DNA from: Methanoregula sp. UBA154
Lineage (GTDB): Archaea; Halobacteriota; Methanomicrobia; Methanomicrobiales; Methanospirillaceae
Reading direction: 5' to 3'
Assembly (NCBI GenBank): GCA_002502245.1
Contig: DAPW01000015.1
Coordinates: forward strand, 62,001 to 126,000
Length of the DNA: 64,000 nucleotides
Shown: piece after piece, positions 7,015 to 14,665 of the stretch
How the letters are laid out: each line of letters begins with the position of its first letter
Numbering within the stretch: the stretch's first letter is position 1
Translations under genes and position numbers: made by a program
Notes under the pieces: model-generated
What the model was told of the DNA's origin: nothing
Database searches by the model: none
The model's input: only the letters and a program-made list of their open reading frames with translations

Positions 7015-8571
7015 TCAGCCTGATGTCAGGAGGTAAATGCCGGTGTTCTGCCCGAGAGATTTTGTGTTCTCCTCAAGCCAGGTTGCTGCGTCGCCTTCCG
7101 GGTTTGCAGCGCTGATATCTCCGGTAACAACAAAGAAGAGGGTATTGTTGGTCTTTTGTGCATTGATCGCCATCAGATCACCCGAAGTATATGCTGAAAA
7201 CTCAATGGTTTGATCCGATGTATTGGAGTAATAATAATCGAGAGGCTGGGATACATACCCTGGTACGACAACAACAAAGTCACCCTGCCGGGTCAGTTGC
7301 TGGAGCTGGCCGGAAAAACCCCTCCAGTCCTCTTTTACAAACCCGGAGGAATACGCCGCAAGCATGGGGATATTGATAACGACGAGGAGGGCGATAAACC
7401 CGTACACAATCCCGCGGGAGTGTATCCGGTCAGGCACCAGCCTGCAGGAAAGTGCGATCGTGATAAAATAGACAATTGCGAGGAAGATCAGGTACCGGGG
7501 CTGCATGGGTATCATGTACGAGAGAATGTTGCTGATAATAAACGTCAGCACGGTGAGCGTTACGATGAAGATGCCCTTGTTCTTATCCAGCAGAAAAGCC
7601 TGGATGATCCCTGCAATAAACAGGAGGGGGAGGAGATATAACGAAATTACAGCCCCGGGGATTTGTGGATCCAGGCAGGAGATCTGGGTAAATGTTGCAA
7701 TGATAATCTCTGGCCCCTGGATCCCGTATGTTGGTGCAGATCCGGTCCGCCTGAAAAAAAGCTGGATAGTAACAAGGATAAGCGGAAGACAGATGAGCCC
7801 GAACAAGACACCGCCGGTAACCAGCGGTCTGGCTGCATCCAGATTGTTCCTGATCTTCGGATACAGTTCATAGAGCGCGTACAGGACGAGCGCGCCAATG
7901 ATGACCATTGCGTAAAAATGGGACCAGAATGCGAGTGCGGAAAGGATTCCGAAGAGTGCCCAGTCCTGAATTGTATTGCTTTTCAGGGCCCTGAAATAAA
8001 AGACCATGGAAAAGGCAACAAAAAAGAGCGTCATGGAATATGCCCGGGCTTCCTGTGAATAAAAGAGGAGGAAGGGGGAGAATGCAAATGCCGCTGCCGC
8101 GATGATCCCGGTATTCCGATCCATGAATTCCTTCCCGACAAGGTAGACGAGGGGGATTGTCAGCACGCCGAGCAGTGCAGGAATAAACCGGAGGACCACT
8201 TCGGAATTCCCGAAGAGCAGCATGATGTGCTCGGTCCAGTAGAAGAGCGGGGGGTTGAATTCTCCTGCCGTTGTAGCCTGCCAGATATCAGGGATTGACT
8301 GTACCGCGAACGTGAGGGTCGATGCTTCATCCAGCCAGAGAGAATTGTACCCCAGATTATAGAACCGCAGGATGGCGCCAATCACGGTCAGGGAGAGGAG
8401 GATCTGGAGGTACCGGCTCTGAAAAATGGCCTCTTTTATGTTCCCTACAGACAGGTCATGAAACGATTGAACCGGATTCGTGAACCCGTCATCAAGGTTA
8501 CACTCAAGATCAGTCCGTGGTAATTTTTTCTCCGTTCCCCGATCCCCGCGTTTCCTTCCCATCGCTATCAT
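7015..8571 (-). CDS. Membrane glycosyltransferase of the PMT/GT39 type
   Basis: 518 residues with about eleven membrane segments and a soluble C-terminal part. Soon after the first membrane segment stands YNSLWLDEAST, the acidic DE motif of GT-C enzymes such as PMT and ArnT that binds the polyprenyl-phosphate sugar donor; FNPPLFYWTEHIMLLFGNSE and FFVAFSMVFYFRALK follow the family pattern. It heads a minus-strand operon with the GT2/GtrA protein downstream. Role: transfer of a lipid-carried sugar to an extracytoplasmic acceptor, protein or lipid unknown. A start nine bases further in (MGRKRGDRG) is equally possible. Confidence 0.75.
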   Translation of the reverse strand: MIAMGRKRGDRGTEKKLPRTDLECNLDDGFTNPVQSFHDLSVGNIKEAIFQSRYLQILLSLTVIGAILRFYNLGYNSLWLDEASTLTFAVQSIPDIWQATTAGEFNPPLFYWTEHIMLLFGNSEVVLRFIPALLGVLTIPLVYLVGKEFMDRNTGIIAAAAFAFSPFLLFYSQEARAYSMTLFFVAFSMVFYFRALKSNTIQDWALFGILSALAFWSHFYAMVIIGALVLYALYELYPKIRNNLDAARPLVTGGVLFGLICLPLILVTIQLFFRRTGSAPTYGIQGPEIIIATFTQISCLDPQIPGAVISLYLLPLLFIAGIIQAFLLDKNKGIFIVTLTVLTFIISNILSYMIPMQPRYLIFLAIVYFITIALSCRLVPDRIHSRGIVYGFIALLVVINIPMLAAYSSGFVKEDWRGFSGQLQQLTRQGDFVVVVPGYVSQPLDYYYSNTSDQTIEFSAYTSGDLMAINAQKTNNTLFFVVTGDISAANPEGDAATWLEENTKSLGQNTGIYLLTSG

Positions 8572-9093
8572 CTACTATTTCGTAAATATTCTCATATAGA
8601 TTATTGCTTTTCCGCTATACCGGTAAAACGCACGGGATTTTAAAAAATACGGTGCAGAAATACATTTTTTCGCGTGAAATACTTCCCTCTCCTCCGCTAC
8701 AACTCCCCGTTGGGAACGGGTCGCGTTGCGGTGGCCCATACCGGGGTACAGGACTTCGGCATCGTTCAGGGATGGTCAACCGGGAGGGATGATACCCCGG
8801 TGAGCATCAGCGTTCCCGTATGATTTCTGCAGAGCGAAAAAACCGCTTGGTAGAGATCCTTCGCACAATTCTGACGTTCCCCAGGGCTTCGCCCCCGCCG
8901 CTGTGGCATCCCCGAATTGCGATAACGCCGTATTACCTGGTCAATTTTGAATGAGGACAGTACAGATAATTCCAAGACATCGCATGCACGATTGAGCCCC
9001 CAACGGGGGCAGGGCTGGCGCAAGGGGGGGGCGATTTAATCGCTTTACAATGATTTCTGCAGAGTAAAAAACAAAATGCCGGCAGATAGTGAC
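8572..9093. other. Intergenic region containing a repeat element
   Basis: About 520 bases between two minus-strand genes. From 8820 to 9072 it carries a repeat unit bounded by direct copies of ATGATTTCTGCAGAG (see that entry). The remaining bases, 8572-8819, are AT-rich next to the glycosyltransferase start (its promoter) and otherwise show nothing recognisable. Confidence 0.5.
8820..9072. repeat. Dispersed repeat, family C, with an inverted piece of family B
   Basis: The unit is bounded by two direct copies of ATGATTTCTGCAGAG followed by an A-tract (8820-8843 and 9050-9072). Inside are GGCTTCGCCCCCGCCGCTGTGG, also seen in family A elements, and, on the minus strand around 9030-8985, CTTGCGCCAGCCCTGCCCCC, which is the central part of the family B element at 28.8 and 36.8 kb. 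It appears to be a mosaic of repeat families. Confidence 0.5.
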
Positions 9094-9960
9094 TTACGGT
9101 GAAATCCGCTGCTGTCTCTTCATGCACGGGGATTGCAGTACTGCAAGGACCTCTTCTGCACTGCCGACGACCGTCGCGGACTGTTCGAGCATCAGGTTTA
9201 CATGTTCATGGTGTCCGACCCGGCGGAAATCCGTTCGCAGGGCAATGACGGGTTTTCCCAATGCGAAGGCATACCCCATCTCCCATGCCGTCCCGGAATC
9301 TGCATCGGCCCCTTCAATAATGGCAACGATAAAGTCAGCATCCTCAAGTGCCGACTTATTGTAGAGAAAGAGGCGTTCCTGTTCCCGAACGTCCCTCATG
9401 TCAGAATCATCTCCGGCCTCCTGCGGCAGGTGCACGTCAAACAGATGAGTGCTCAGGAACCGGGCAATTGACGTATTAAAACCACGTTCTGCTTCAGAAA
9501 ACAGCGGGGCTGCAAGATAAACCCGGTACCGGGCAAATACTGCGACATCCACCGCGGGGACCGAAGGAAATTTTGACAGGAATACCCCCCGGCCTTCCCG
9601 TTTCGGCGGTCTGCCTTCTTCTGCACCATAATACGTACTGGATACACCGCAGGTGGGTGACGAGTTGACACCAATGATACAGAGGGGAGGACCCCGCTCG
9701 CGGATGACAGCGGTCACCTCTTGTTCAAGATTAACCATGAGGCTTGAGAATTCAAGAGTATTGAGCCGTTCGAGATACGTCCCGGGCTTCCGGCCCGGTC
9801 CAAGGTACAGGCTCTCGGGACAGGGAAGGGGAACCATCTCTATCCCGAATCTGGCACACCGTTTGACTGTTTTTGCGAACAACTCGAGATCTGAGGGCTT
9901 CGTGATACCCTCCGCCCGGAGGGCGGGATGCAGTACGCAGGGGCTGCAGAGCACGTACAT
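9094..9960 (-). CDS. Fusion of TudS/DUF523-like domain with nucleoside 2-deoxyribosyltransferase-like domain
   Basis: 288 residues. The N-terminal half (1-135) has the cysteine pattern of the DUF523/TudS family, whose members bind a [4Fe-4S] cluster and remove sulfur from thiouracil: C5-S-P-C8, L-P-C47-P-E-S and N-S-S-P-T-C104-G. The C-terminal half (about 145-280) is a nucleoside 2-deoxyribosyltransferase/TIR-like Rossmann domain: RVYLAAPLFSEAER, DADFIVAIIEG with DSGTAWEMGYAFALGKPVIAL, including the catalytic-type Glu in TAWEMGYA. A role in salvage or repair of thiolated or damaged bases or nucleosides is inferred. It is divergent from tsr3, only 31 bases away. Confidence 0.75.
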   Translation of the reverse strand: MYVLCSPCVLHPALRAEGITKPSDLELFAKTVKRCARFGIEMVPLPCPESLYLGPGRKPGTYLERLNTLEFSSLMVNLEQEVTAVIRERGPPLCIIGVNSSPTCGVSSTYYGAEEGRPPKREGRGVFLSKFPSVPAVDVAVFARYRVYLAAPLFSEAERGFNTSIARFLSTHLFDVHLPQEAGDDSDMRDVREQERLFLYNKSALEDADFIVAIIEGADADSGTAWEMGYAFALGKPVIALRTDFRRVGHHEHVNLMLEQSATVVGSAEEVLAVLQSPCMKRQQRISP

Positions 9961-9991
9961 TATTTACAGTGTGTGCACGCACAGATGATCA

Positions 9992-10483
9992 ATGATACCC
10001 CTGTACGCATACCGGGACAACAGCTGCGATCCCCGGAAGTGCACGGTAAAGAAGCTTGAAAAGGCGGGTTTTTTAACAATTTTTACAAAAATTACCCGGA
10101 TCCCGCGAAATACCCTGCTGCTGGATCCCACCGCCGAACAGGCACTGTCACCTGCAGACCGGCATGTCAGGTCTGTAACGGTCCTGGACTGTTCCTGGGA
10201 GGTGCTGGATACCGGCGCGATCAGCTCCTGGCGTATCCGCCGGGCGCTCCCTTTTCTGATGGCAGCAAATCCGGTCAACTTCGGTAAACCCTGCAAGCTC
10301 TCTTCTGTCGAAGCGCTGGCAGCGGCACTCTATATTCTCGGTGAGAAGGAGCGGGCCCGTGAACTCCTGTCCAGGATCAGCTGGGGTATCAGGTTCCTTG
10401 AGGTCAACCGGGAGCCCCTCGATCTCTATGCGGAGGCAAAGGACAGTGCAGAAGTCATCAGAATCCAGGGATTCTATCTGTAA
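9992..10483 (+). CDS. tsr3: rRNA aminocarboxypropyltransferase Tsr3
   Basis: 163 residues. It begins MIPLYAYRDNSCDPRKCTVKKL, the RLI-like N-terminal region of Tsr3 (DUF367), and continues with the SPOUT-like core: LLLDPTAEQALSPAD, VTVLDCSWE, RALPFLMAANPVNFGKPCKL and SSVEALAAALYILG. Tsr3 moves the aminocarboxypropyl group of S-adenosylmethionine onto a hypermodified pseudouridine of small-subunit rRNA. The length is normal. It is in the same neighbourhood as Rio1 and Dim2, two other small-subunit maturation factors. Confidence 0.9.
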   Translation: MIPLYAYRDNSCDPRKCTVKKLEKAGFLTIFTKITRIPRNTLLLDPTAEQALSPADRHVRSVTVLDCSWEVLDTGAISSWRIRRALPFLMAANPVNFGKPCKLSSVEALAAALYILGEKERARELLSRISWGIRFLEVNREPLDLYAEAKDSAEVIRIQGFYL

Positions 10484-11056
10484 GGCGCAACCATACTCCG
10501 GAAGAGTACGGGTTCTTCAAACGTTATGACAAATCCTGTTCGTGGATCGCAGGAAAAAACCGGGGTATCAGCTTACATTCAGTACCGGCTCTCCGCACCG
10601 GTGATGCCGTCATGTACCGTTCTTTTCATCCGAATACCTGCAACAACTCAGATACGTAGGTAACCATGGCGTTCATCCCCCGGATATTCGCAAGGACGAT
10701 CGCCATGAGCGAGGGAAACTGTGCTGGAAAGAAGCTTTTGGAAAATATCGCACAGGACAATCGCAAGGGCGTTTTCCATTCATCCCGGCAGGGAACACCC
10801 GGTGATAACCAACAGAACACTGTTGATGGTGGCAGGGATCGCAATAATAATTACAGCATTTACCGGAAATCCTGGAAACAGGGACAAGAGCGTCCCGCCC
10901 CGCAAAAAAACCGGGGAATAAAGATAAGATTCTGCCTTGACTGAGGGACAAAAATGCAACCAGGATCAACCCGACATCCATAGCAGGGATACCAAAGATA
11001 TTTGCGAGGAAAATCAATCGCATAGCTTTTTCCATTCCGGCGCAATGTACGATTGT
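10484..11056. other. Intergenic region, possible decayed membrane-protein gene on the minus strand
   Basis: About 570 bases before gap. On the minus strand a frame from ATG 11035 gives EKAMRLIFLANIFGIPAMDV and further hydrophobic sequence, after which hydrophobic sequence continues only if the frame is shifted (FPVNAVIIIAIPATINSVLL) and then ends. This could be a decayed small membrane protein, but it also overlaps the region where the gap promoter must be. I do not call it a gene. Confidence 0.3.
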
Positions 11057-12088
11057 ATGATCAAGGTTGCCATTAACGGGTACGGGACCATCGGCAAACG
11101 CGTGGCCGATGCGGTGGCTGCGCAGAAGGACATGAAGGTGATCGGGGTTTCCAAGACGCGCCCCAATGCTGAAGCATTCGTTGCAAAGCAACGCGGGTAC
11201 CCGCTCTATATTGCTGACATCTCCAAGAAGGACGCATTCGAGAAGGCCGGTCTGAAGGTTGCCGGCAGCGTTGAGGATATGTGCAGGGCAGCGGACGTCG
11301 TGGTCGATGCAACCCCGGGAAAAGTCGGCGCTACGAACAAGTCAATGTATGAAAAACTTGGCAAGAAAGCGCTTTGGCAGGGTGGAGAGGAACATGACCT
11401 TGCCGGGTTCTCCTTCAACTCCTCCTGCAACTACAAGGATGCCATCGGGCGGCAGTTCGTGCGGGTTGTTTCCTGTAACACCACCGGCCTCTGCCGGATT
11501 ATCAACGAGATCGACAAGGAGTACGGGGTTACCCATGTCCATGCCATCATGGTCCGTCGCGGATCCGACCCGGGGGAGATCAAGAAAGGACCTATTGACG
11601 CTATCGTTCTTGATCCGGTGAGTGTCCCGAGCCACCATGGCCCGGATGTCCTCTCCGTCCTCCCCCATATCTCCATCACCACGATGGCCATGATCGTCCC
11701 TACCACGATGATGCACATGCACGCCATCCAGATGACCACGAAAAAACCAGTCAATAAAGAAAGTGTCATCGGGCTCATCAACAGGCACCCCCGGCTCGGG
11801 CTCCTCAAGAAAAGTGCCGGCCTCAAGAGCACCGCCGAGCTTAAGGAATTCGCCATGGACCTCGGGCGGCCACGGTCAGACCTGTGGGAGAACTGCATCT
11901 TCGAAGAGTCCATCTACGCAGACAAGAATGAGCTCTGCTTCTTCCAGGCCATTCACCAGGAGGCTGACGTTGTTGTCGAAAACATCGATGCCATCCGTGC
12001 AATGATGGGCGGGGAGAAAGATGCAGCCAGATCAATAGCTGCAACGAACGCAGCGCTCGGGTTCAAAACCATCCAGAATAACCATTAA
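11057..12088 (+). CDS. gap: Glyceraldehyde-3-phosphate dehydrogenase, archaeal type II
   Basis: 343 residues from ATG 11057; an upstream ATG at 11045 is in frame, but the family begins exactly with MIKVAINGYGTIGKRVADAV. It oxidises glyceraldehyde-3-phosphate with NAD(P) and phosphate to 1,3-bisphosphoglycerate, or the reverse in gluconeogenesis. Features: dinucleotide-binding GYGTIGKRVA, the active-site SCNTTGLCR around residue 140, and the HHGPDVLSVLP segment of archaeal enzymes. It is followed after 25 bases by tyrS on the same strand. Confidence 0.97.
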   Translation: MIKVAINGYGTIGKRVADAVAAQKDMKVIGVSKTRPNAEAFVAKQRGYPLYIADISKKDAFEKAGLKVAGSVEDMCRAADVVVDATPGKVGATNKSMYEKLGKKALWQGGEEHDLAGFSFNSSCNYKDAIGRQFVRVVSCNTTGLCRIINEIDKEYGVTHVHAIMVRRGSDPGEIKKGPIDAIVLDPVSVPSHHGPDVLSVLPHISITTMAMIVPTTMMHMHAIQMTTKKPVNKESVIGLINRHPRLGLLKKSAGLKSTAELKEFAMDLGRPRSDLWENCIFEESIYADKNELCFFQAIHQEADVVVENIDAIRAMMGGEKDAARSIAATNAALGFKTIQNNH

Positions 12089-12113
12089 CACCCATCATCA
12101 CCCATTATTTCTG

Positions 12114-13055
12114 ATGGACGCATACGAACGTGTTACCCGGAACACTGTCGAAGTCGTCACGGATGATGACCTCCGGGCGCTTCTTTTACAGCCCACAAAA
12201 CGAGTCTATGCCGGTTATGAGCCAAGCGGTGAGATTCACCTCGGCCACCTCGTCACGATCAACAAGCTGGTTGACCTTCAGGCTGCAGGTTTCGAAGTTA
12301 CCGTCCTGCTCGCCGACCTCCATGCCTTCCTGAACCGGAAAGGGACCATGGAAAAAGTCCGGGAACTTGCGGATTACAACAGGCGCTGTTTCGAGGGGCT
12401 CGGGCTGAAAAACGTGAATTATGTCCTCGGATCGGATGTCCAGCTCAACCGGGACTACGAACTGCTGGTCCTGCGGCTCTCGCAGGAGATCACGCTGAAC
12501 CGCGCAACGCGGAGCATGGATGAGGTGGGGCGGCAGATGGACCACCCGACCGTTTCGCAGATGATCTACCCTATCATGCAGATGGCGGATATTGCCTTTT
12601 TAAAAGCAGATGCGGCGGTCGGTGGCATCGACCAGCGTAAAATCCATATGCTTGCCCGGGAGCACCTCATCAACTTCGGGTATAAGGCACCGGTCTGTAT
12701 CCACACGCCGATCCTCAACGGGCTGGACGGTAAGAAGATGTCCTCATCGCAGGGGAACTACATCTCCGTTGCTGACAGTGAGGATGAGATCAGGAAGAAG
12801 TGCCAGAAGGCGTTCTGCCCGCCGGAGATTGCAGAGAATCCCATCCTCCAGATCTTCCAGCATCATGTATTCCCCCGTCTGCCCGAGGTAATCATCAGGC
12901 GGCCGGAGAAGTTCGGGGGTGACCGGAACTTTGTCTCCTATACTGATCTTGAGGCAGCGTATGGCAAGGGCGAGGTTCATCCGATGGATCTCAAGAAGGC
13001 ATGCAGCGAATCGCTCATCGAAGTCCTTGCCCCGGTCCGTGAGTACATCCGGTAA
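12114..13055 (+). CDS. tyrS: Tyrosyl-tRNA synthetase
   Basis: 313 residues, the compact archaeal form without a C-terminal RNA-binding extension. Class I motifs are GEIHLGHL (HIGH) near residue 40 and DGKKMSSSQGN (KMSKS) near 205. Tyrosine-pocket segments include YAGYEPSG and QMIYPIMQMADIAFLKADAAVGGIDQ (two blocks of the family pattern). It charges tRNA-Tyr in the cytoplasm. It ends 3 bases before rio1, so the two are probably co-transcribed. Confidence 0.97.
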   Translation: MDAYERVTRNTVEVVTDDDLRALLLQPTKRVYAGYEPSGEIHLGHLVTINKLVDLQAAGFEVTVLLADLHAFLNRKGTMEKVRELADYNRRCFEGLGLKNVNYVLGSDVQLNRDYELLVLRLSQEITLNRATRSMDEVGRQMDHPTVSQMIYPIMQMADIAFLKADAAVGGIDQRKIHMLAREHLINFGYKAPVCIHTPILNGLDGKKMSSSQGNYISVADSEDEIRKKCQKAFCPPEIAENPILQIFQHHVFPRLPEVIIRRPEKFGGDRNFVSYTDLEAAYGKGEVHPMDLKKACSESLIEVLAPVREYIR

Positions 13056-13058
13056 AAA

Positions 13059-13883
13059 ATGCAGGTGAATTCAGGAATATCCGGTGGCAATCTCGTGAAA
13101 AAGGAAACCAACATCGATAAAGAACTGGACCGGTTCGATCAGCGTCTCGAGGAGATGGGTGTCCGTATTAAGGATGCAAATCAGCTCAAGGTGCGTGAGG
13201 ACGTTTTTGATGAGGTAACGCTCCTCGCACTTTACAAGCTCGTGCACAAGAAATGGCTCTCCGTAATAGGGGGATCCATCAGTACCGGTAAAGAGGCCAA
13301 TGTCTTTTACGGTGAACGGGATGGTGCTGCAATTGCCATCAAGATCTACCGGATCCGGACTGCCAATTTTACCACAATGAGCTCATATATCATCGGGGAC
13401 CGCCGGTTCTCCCATGTCAAGAAAGCAAAAAAAGAGCTCATCTTCGCATGGACAAAAAAAGAGTTCTCAAATCTTGTCCGCGCCCGGGATGCGGGGATCG
13501 CTGTTCCTGAACCGCTGGTCTGGGACCGGAATATTCTTGTAATGTCGTTTATCGGAGAGGGAGAGATCCCGTACCCCCAGCTCCGGAATGTCGAACTTGA
13601 GGACCCGGCAGAAACCTATGCTGAAATTACGAGTATTATCGATACCCTGTACAAGAGGGCGGAGCTGGTGCATGCCGATCTGAGCGAGTTCAATATCCTG
13701 TACGGCGATAAACCGTACCTCATAGATATGGGCCAGTCCGTTACCCGCGATCACCCGCGCGCACTCCCGTTCCTCATGCGCGACATCCGGAATATCAACC
13801 GGTTCTTCAAAAGCCGGTGCGATGTGCGGACGGATGTGGAAATGTTTAATGCCGTAACGGGACTTAATGAGCCTGAAGAATGA
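13059..13883 (+). CDS. rio1: RIO1 family atypical serine kinase/ATPase
   Basis: 274 residues. The nucleotide loop is GGSISTGKEANVFYG, the lysine-bearing strand IAIKIYRI, the catalytic loop LVHADLSEFNILYG and the metal-binding loop LIDMGQSV (D-M-G in place of D-F-G), all characteristic of Rio1 rather than Rio2, and there is no winged-helix N-terminus. Rio1 drives late maturation of the small ribosomal subunit. The start may be 13059 or the GTG-K-K at 13095. The gene follows tyrS and precedes the Dim2-like KH protein. Confidence 0.93.
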   Translation: MQVNSGISGGNLVKKETNIDKELDRFDQRLEEMGVRIKDANQLKVREDVFDEVTLLALYKLVHKKWLSVIGGSISTGKEANVFYGERDGAAIAIKIYRIRTANFTTMSSYIIGDRRFSHVKKAKKELIFAWTKKEFSNLVRARDAGIAVPEPLVWDRNILVMSFIGEGEIPYPQLRNVELEDPAETYAEITSIIDTLYKRAELVHADLSEFNILYGDKPYLIDMGQSVTRDHPRALPFLMRDIRNINRFFKSRCDVRTDVEMFNAVTGLNEPEE

Positions 13884-13964
13884 GATCCGTTTATCAGGTT
13901 TAGAAAATACAGATATGTGGTGTAACGGTGCCCCCATACCCCGGAATACGAGGTGAATACACAG

Positions 13965-14510
13965 ATGATGCAGGAAGTTAAAATTTCAGGAAGCAGAGTT
14001 GGTGTGCTGATTGGTAAGGCTGGCGCAACCAAAAAAGATCTCGAAACAAAAACACATACGACGATAACCGTTGACAGCAAGGAGGGGCTCGTTAAAGTGG
14101 AGGCCACGGATGAGAACACAATACCGCTTCTCCGGGCTGTTGAGATTATCAATGCCATCAACCGGGGTTTCTCACCGGAACGTGCCTTCGAGATGATCGA
14201 GGACGAGGACCTGCTCCTGGACGTTATCGATCTCTCCGCAATGGCGGAAGGTCCCCGGCAGCTGGACCGTCTCCGTGGCAGAATTATCGGGAAAGATGGC
14301 CGGGCCCGGGAACAGATCGAAGACATGACCGATGTCGAGATCTCCGTTTTTGGCAAAACGGTTGCACTCATCGGGTATCCGGAGCAAATGAAGACAGCAC
14401 GAGCGGCAATCGATATGCTCATTGAGGGTGTTCCGCACGAGAATGTCTTTGCCTTCCTTGACCGGAAAAAGAAAGAGTCAAAACAGGATATGATCAGTTA
14501 TTATTACTAA
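13965..14510 (+). CDS. KH-domain ribosome biogenesis protein, Dim2/Pno1-like
   Basis: 181 residues from ATG 13965, with GAGGTGA eight bases upstream; the GTG start at 13953 lies within that ribosome site. Two KH domains are seen: residues about 1-75 with GVLIGKAGATKKDLE, and about 85-165 with GRIIGKDGRAREQIEDMT. This is the archaeal Dim2/Pno1 arrangement, which binds the 3' end of pre-16S rRNA and works together with Rio1 and Nob1. The gene order Rio1 then Dim2 is common in Euryarchaeota and supports the call. Confidence 0.92.
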   Translation: MMQEVKISGSRVGVLIGKAGATKKDLETKTHTTITVDSKEGLVKVEATDENTIPLLRAVEIINAINRGFSPERAFEMIEDEDLLLDVIDLSAMAEGPRQLDRLRGRIIGKDGRAREQIEDMTDVEISVFGKTVALIGYPEQMKTARAAIDMLIEGVPHENVFAFLDRKKKESKQDMISYYY

Positions 14511-14665
14511 AGCCGGCCTTTTGAGTAAAAACATCAATTTATATTTATGCGTTTCCCATTATTTCCTGTGGAGTGTAAATCCTTTTTATGGTTAGGTTTA
14601 CTAAAATGAGCCATAATGCCAGCGAATTTGAGTGGAATTAAAGGGGTTGCTGGAAGGAGGTTTTC

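Noticed and set aside
10626..11035. Minus-strand membrane-protein-like frames before gap
   Set aside because: Hydrophobic sequence continues only across frameshifts, no family is recognised, and the region must hold the gap promoter. Recorded as a possible relic only.
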